Origin: Lycorma delicatula
Taxonomy: Eukaryota; Arthropoda; Insecta; Hemiptera; Fulgoridae
NCBI RefSeq assembly: GCF_047948215.1
Contig: NC_134456.1
Span: 13,913,730 to 13,977,729, forward strand
DNA: 64,000 nucleotides
Reading direction: 5' to 3'
The position numbers and the translations under genes were made by a program. The notes under the pieces were generated by a model. That model saw only the letters and a program-made list of their open reading frames with translations, had not been told where the DNA came from and made no database searches. The stretch's first letter is position 1; each line of letters begins with the position of its first letter. Shown here in pieces: positions 58,727-64,000 of the stretch.

Positions 58727-60330
58727 ATATATGTATAATTAATTAATTCCTAGTAATTAATCAAACTGTATTTTTACAATGGAGAGGTTGGGATATTATC
58801 TGTATTGAAGGATATTGTGTTAAACTGTTTTTCCTGAAAATACTGATATCGAAAGGAATTTTTCATATAAAATTAAGATAAATATTTATAAAGACAAAGT
58901 AACATTTTGCAAAATTTTTACTTCTCTTTGAGGAGAGATATTTTATTTTTAGATTTATAGTCGTGGATAAAATTCCTGCAGTGAAATGATTCCAAATAGC
59001 TACTCTTGGAGCTATTGATTATCGAAAGTGTGCATCCCAATTTAAAACATTACAAAAAGTGTATTGCAGAAATACATATTTGTAATCGCATACATATTTG
59101 AATACAGAATGCACATATTTGGGAAATATTCCAAATCATATTTGAGAACCTTTGATGCACTCTGCCTGTATTGCAAGATACTACGCTGGCTCTACGTGTA
59201 CGTACAGTTGTGTGTTTAAACTTGTCTAATATCTATTTCCTATTGTAGTATAAAACGTAAATCTTATTCTTGAAGGTACGCTGAAAAAGAAGATGTATCT
59301 AAGTAACACGGTTTCTTTTTTTAAGTTTAAAGTAACTTTCATTTTTATTACTTTATTTAATATTTAACACAAAAGCGTACTGCTTACACAAAGATTAATT
59401 GCGATAGCTAACTTGAATCCTCAATTAAAATGCGGGTACTTAGATTTACCCTGTAATAATATTGTGCAGTGTACAGTTAGACTAATTTGAGATGGAGTTA
59501 GGATTCCGTTTTGGATTGGATTCAAAAGCACATTTTGGGAAAACAGTTATACGTTGAGAAATATACGACATGATCATATTACACTTGCAAATAACATACC
59601 GTAAAATAAATAAAAAATTACTACATAGAAACAGTTATTTTCTGAAGATGCCTTGTTTTGCATTAACTGCCTAAACTAAATTTATATGAAACTAGACTTT
59701 TGTACGAATATCCTTTAATATTTACGTATTTATTTCAGGAAGAGAAGGTTTTTATGGATAGTTAAATAAAATAAAAAGAGCTTTTGGTACCGTATTTAGT
59801 TTAAACGCAGGAAGTTCTTCGTGGTATTTTTTTTTTCATGACCGCGGTTTAAAAAATTTATGATGTACGGATCATGTGATATTATTATTACATTTTTCCG
59901 TCGGGATTATTTTAAAATTGGCTACCTAATTCCTCCCGAATGCATCTTCTAAATTGCAATAAATTATAATGATGTTGCTGATAAAGATTCTGTTTAGAGT
60001 CGTTTTATCAGGACAGTTGAAATGAAGAAATGTATAGATCATTACTACCGACGTAAATATGAAGGAAATAATAAATTGAAAACTGATGTGCGGATTAAAA
60101 AATTCTGACTGTCAGAACGAGGTCATAATTTAAATTTATTTGGAAAGGTAGTACGTCTCAGAGAATTATGAAAGGACCCGTTTATTATTTTTTTTTAAAT
60201 TGAAATCGTGTACGATTTTTATTATACTTCAATTTAAACCTTTAAGTATTTATTAAAGTTCTTCATCTGTTGTTAACCTCAATTTAATTGCGTATGTGTT
60301 TTCAATGACTAGCTCTTGTCTAATTATAGT

Positions 60331-60366
<36 letters not shown>

Positions 60367-61956
60367 AGATTTTCTAGGCGTTGATGTTTGCAACAACGGG
60401 AAAATCTTGAAAACTTATTCATTACGACCTCAAAAATTGAAGTTTTTCCAAAATTATTTAAATCATTTATTTCTTGTTCCAAAATATTAAAATTCTTAAT
60501 ATGAATTTACTTCTTTAGTAAACGTAAGGAACGACGTCTGTAAACGTTTTAGAACTTTGAAAGTAAGATTTATAAAGAAGATAAAAAATAAGGAGAGGTT
60601 TAATTTAAAAGACCCAGTTTACGTATTTTATTATGCATTTTCTTTTTATTTATCTTTTTATTGTAAAAAAAATAGTATATTGCGTACAATTTGTTTTTTT
60701 TTTATTATTATTTTTTTACATTTCCATGGATAACAATCAAATAGGCTGACGTATCTAACTAAATAATTGCGTTACTTACTCGGATCGAATCGATTTCAAA
60801 TATCGATAGTACCACAGTCTTACGATTGACCTAAATACTTAGTAAATCATGTTGTACCTACTGTTTTTACTTATTAAAAGTCAGATCGTGTAGTTATGCC
60901 GTAAACCTTTTTTACAGTTTTAAATACCTTAAAATCTTTTTAACTTATTCAGGGTTCTTAAGTTATCCGTGGATAAATAAACGCTGAAGAAAAATGCTTA
61001 CAATCCAAATACAATTTTTTTTTATTTTGACTTTTTAATTGAATTAAAATAGCTGTACAGAGATGTTTCTTGCTATTGAACTTTATCGCTCTATCAACGA
61101 CCGTTGCTAAATTTAAACAAAAATTTCGAGTTTTTTTACTTTTGATGCTGTACTTGCTTACTTAAATTCTATTCCGTGATTTCGAGTTTTTTACTTTTGA
61201 TGCTGTACTTGCTTACTTAAATTCTATTCCGTGACTTAAATTCTATTCAGTCTGGCTTATTCGTAATAAAGTATTTTATCAGAAACTGGTTTGTCGAGCT
61301 GTAAGAGAAACATCATTGGAAAACTTCGGATTTCGCTGATCGATTATGTAGACAAGAGAATTAGTACACCAGATTGTATTAAAATATTTCAGTTTCAAGA
61401 AAAGGTTCTCAATTTGACGTGTGTTTCTTTTGTTATTCAAACCGTTCTTTGCCAAATGAAGTTTTTTTAATTTTTTTAGAAACTAAAACTAGCGACTTCG
61501 TGCAAGTTTTCTTCGAAACATGAAGTTGCAAATTTTTTGTGTTGGAAATTTCATCGTTTAATATTGAATTTTATTACAGTAAGCTTGTAGTACGATTAGA
61601 TAGTGAAGTGAACTGTGATATGACGTTGAATGTAAATAAGCTGTGCGATAAAAAAATGGCTTGCTGGAAATTTAACTAAGGATTTTTTGTACGTCAGATT
61701 ACTCTACCCGCTGAGGTACCTAAACAATTATAAAATATTATCTATTTTTCTATCGCATTAAAGTTGCCGATTAAAAATTTTATGGATAAATAATAAAATA
61801 AATTTGTATCGATATATAAAATAAATAATGAACCAGAGATGCGAAGGTAATAAAGTAGATAAAACCAGTGCATGAGAACAGTTTTGAAGTATTAATTGAT
61901 AATTGAAATATTTCAGCATATAAAGAGTGATTAACTGAAATAGACGATTTTTTTTT
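58727..61956. other. AT-rich stretch, no gene recognised
   Basis: Contains a (TA)n tract at about 60335-60361 and the tandem duplication at 61124-61234. No coding motif or TIR pair recognised. Confidence 0.5.
61124..61234. repeat. ~55-bp tandem duplication
   Basis: Units 61124-61179 and 61180-61234 start TTTCGAG and end ATTCCGTGA. They differ only by the length of a T-run. A third partial fragment (ACTTAAATTCTATTC) follows. Confidence 0.92.
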
Positions 61957-61959
61957 GAT

Positions 61960-62108
61960 TTGATGGTATCGCCACATGAATTTGAAGATTGTGCGTGAGG
62001 TATGGAAATTGAATTTTGTAGCATATGAAAAATGACATACCTGATCGGGATTCGAACCCGGGATTTCCGGATGAAAAGCCGAGACACTACTCTGCCACGG
62101 ATATCAGT
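61960..62108 (-). mobile_element. tRNA-derived SINE, family 3, best-preserved copy
   Basis: Minus-strand tRNA-like head: A-box region TGGCAGAGTAGTG (+ 62085-62097) and a perfect B box GGTTCGAATCC (+ 62048-62060 region). A body GTATGTCATTTTTCATATGCTAC continues to about 61960. The head could fold as a tRNA-like cloverleaf arm but lacks a full acceptor stem, so it is a SINE and not a tRNA gene. Confidence 0.75.
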
Positions 62109-62302
62109 AAAATGGACTGAGCTAATTTTGATTTCGGAATATGGATTGAGCTAGTTGCGTAGGAGAATGGGCGAAACGGCGACTTCCATTTGAAACTTCC
62201 CGCTTTAGCGGGAAGTTAAGTTATTCAGTTAACAATACAGACGTGGACAATAGCGTCCTTAGCTGTAAACTTTTATTTCAACCTGTAAGATAAGATGAGA
62301 AA

Positions 62303-63175
62303 GTGGAAAAAAAAACTACCCCCCCTGTAAACATTGGAAGAGTCCAAGCAGTAGGAAGAAGTCTTCGCAGATCGGCTCTTCGGTACCCCTTAACACTCGG
62401 CTTTAACTCTCTATCATGTGGATATTCCTTAGCGTGGTTACAAAATTCCCAAGTTGTTGATATTGTGAAGCAAGATTATCATACCAGCCGAATAAAGTTT
62501 TGTCAAGAATGCTGCCCATAATAAATAAAAACGAAGGGCTTGTTAATAATTTACATCAAGAGTGATGAGTCCCACCTTTACCTTTCCGGCTTATTAAATA
62601 AAATAAAAAATAATCGAATGCAAACCATGAAATTCTCCATTTAAAGTCTTTTCCACGGTACCAAATTGATTGTGAGGTGTGATTTCATTTTTTTTTTAGA
62701 ACAGTCGAGCCCCTTTTTTTAGGACAGAAACTGAAATTCGTGCTGAGCGGTATGTAAACACGTTGAAAAAGTGTTAATTCCTGAATTTCATTGTCGCCCG
62801 GTTAACAATTTTTTCAGCTGACACATTTTTTTCTTGGACATACATTACTGTATTGCTCGGGAATCGATGATGATTTTGAATTATTTGTTTCCTGATCATT
62901 TTATCCTTCGAAACGGGAAATATCCCTTGTCACCCAGATCCCCCGATCTGAATGCATGTTATTTGCTTTTGTGGTGAAGGTACTTAAAGAACAAAAAATC
63001 TTCCTAACACATCGATACAAGTAAGACACTAAAACAACGATTTCGGGAAGAAGTCGCTCAAATTCTATTAGACATGCTTTAAAGTATGTTGATTATCCAC
63101 ACAAGGCTTATTGAATGCTTGCAATGAAACGGTCATCTGACCGGTATCATTTTTAAATTATAAAGCAAAACCTCC
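62303..63175 (+). pseudogene. DDE transposase relic, Tc3-like, plus strand
   Basis: Frames in order: GRSLRRSALRYPLTLGF (helix-turn-helix-like, near 62355) and DYHTSRIKFCQECCP (near 62480-62520). SDESHLYLSGLLNK (62555-62600, first Asp region) comes next, then RNGKYPLSPRSPDLNACYLLLW (62915-62975, third Asp). The end is TLKQRFREEVAQILLDML (near 63035) and a short tail to about 63175. Motif order matches the relic at 46869-48052, so they are probably related families. Many stops; no TIRs found. The middle QxDG segment is destroyed. Confidence 0.7.
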
Positions 63176-63411
63176 TTTATGTACTTTCATTTGTTAACAG
63201 TTTTTTTTTGTTTTAAATCTATTGTCAGTTATTTACAATCTCTTGATATATCCCATTTCACTGAATTAGCCTTAAGTTAAACAGCCTTTCTGTTAAACGA
63301 AGGTGGATAGAATATCGGCTTAATTTGTTAAACCAATATTTTATTAAAGGAAGCCTTACAGCCTGTGCTGGGGAATATAGTTTGTAAATGTATAACGTGT
63401 GGAAAAATATC

Positions 63412-63480
63412 AAATCTAACCAGAATTCGAACCGAGAAACTTCCGAATAAAATCCAGAGACGCTACCACTTCGCTATTAC
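63412..63480 (-). mobile_element. Degraded tRNA-like SINE head, family 3
   Basis: Minus strand: AATAGCGAAGTGGTAGCGTC (A-box region, + 63475-63455) and CGGTTCGAATTCTGG (B-box region, + 63422-63436). Third copy of the family in this window, all on the minus strand. Tail not recognisable. Confidence 0.55.
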
Positions 63481-64000
63481 ATAATTAGTATTATTCTTAA
63501 AAAACCTCATTAATGTAATAATATAATTTTTGTGATATCCGACTAGTTATTTTCATAAATTGGAAGTACTACCGCGCACGCGCGCGCACACACGTACACA
63601 CAGGAAAAGGAAGGAGAGTGGGAGAGAGAGAGAGAGACAGAGAGGATTTTTAGTAATAATGCAGATTAAATCAATATGTAGTAGCGTGCAGCATGTTTTA
63701 TATATCTTCTCTTTATCTAATTTGTTTTATCAATTTTTGCAACGTGTATATATTATGTAATTTCGATTCAAGTTTAGATTAAGTATATGTATCGGTTACC
63801 ATAACGATACATATTATATGTAACGGTTGTAGACTCCTAACACGAGACAGTTACGAAGAAACGAGTCGGTTAACGTTCTCAGAAATGTTATAAAATTCCC
63901 GAAAAAAAGATGGCAAATTTACTAAGCAAAATGAGTTATTTATCATTTAATTATATCTTTTAAGTTATCGTGTAACAATTTTAACATTTTTTTCTCGGTA
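63481..64000. other. AT-rich end of window with microsatellites
   Basis: An alternating CG/CA tract lies at about 63573-63602 and a (GA)n tract at about 63616-63645. The overlapping open frame at 63560-63760 is driven by these repeats and is not called a gene. Confidence 0.6.

Noticed and set aside
62036..62102. Possible tRNA gene on the minus strand
   Set aside because: A and B boxes are present but no complete acceptor stem pairs, and the sequence continues into a SINE body; two decayed relatives exist in the window.
63560..63760. Open frame starting with Arg/Glu repeats
   Set aside because: Generated by CA and GA microsatellites.

Overview
This window is repeat-dense, AT-rich nuclear DNA from an insect. 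A hemipteran such as a planthopper-type species is my guess, based on the mix of RTE, I-like and R1-like LINEs, mariner and piggyBac relics and a high-copy tRNA-derived SINE; that is inference, not proof. There are no prokaryotic operons, rRNA genes or CRISPR arrays. Most open frames are non-coding or are fragments of mobile elements.

The only host gene I can support is a flavin-containing polyamine/spermine oxidase-like gene on the minus strand. A 5'-incomplete exon (14274-14483) carries the FAD-binding GxGxxG motif. A terminal exon (4474-5848) carries the rest. Their junction restores the family motif exactly. The 8.4-kb intron between them is packed with decayed R1-like and I-like LINE pieces and two SINEs. 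The predicted protein lacks the usual active-site histidine of the family.

Layout: 1-860, minus-strand relic of a Maverick/Polinton-type protein-primed DNA polymerase B. 2.1-3.7 kb, degenerate LINE with poly(A). 3.8-4.1 kb, SINE. 4.5-14.5 kb, oxidase gene with a TE-filled intron. 15.75-17.05 kb, mariner with TA flanks. 19.6-21.0 kb, pseudogene of an uncharacterised multicopy family. 22.4-22.7 kb, SINE. 23.19-32.30 kb, a 9.1-kb element bounded by long, GC-rich, internally repetitive terminal inverted repeats (TIRs), starting AG, ending CT and flanked by the 6-bp direct repeat TAAGGC. Nested in it is an almost intact ~6.2-kb LINE with gag-like ORF1, then EN, RT, RNase H and a zinc knuckle.

Right half: 35.9-38.2 kb, piggyBac relic abutting a full-length RTE LINE (38.2-41.4 kb, minus). 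43.9-45.4 kb, DNA transposon with ~190-bp TIRs. 46.4 kb, a second SINE family. 46.9-48.1 kb, Tc1/mariner-type relic. 51.5-52.8 kb, second mariner. 54.7 kb, truncated SINE. 55.0 kb, possible Helitron-type N-terminal fragment. 57.2-58.7 kb, 5'-truncated RTE. 62.0-63.5 kb, third SINE family and another DDE transposase relic. The intervening stretches are AT-rich with microsatellites and no gene I can recognise.

The most interesting object is the 23.19-32.30 kb element. Its termini and 6-bp duplication fit published Polinton hallmarks, but it shows no Polinton genes and its arms look like those of fold-back elements. It may be a non-autonomous Polinton-like or fold-back family. Its arms repeat a YY1/Pho-type GCCATCTTGG motif.
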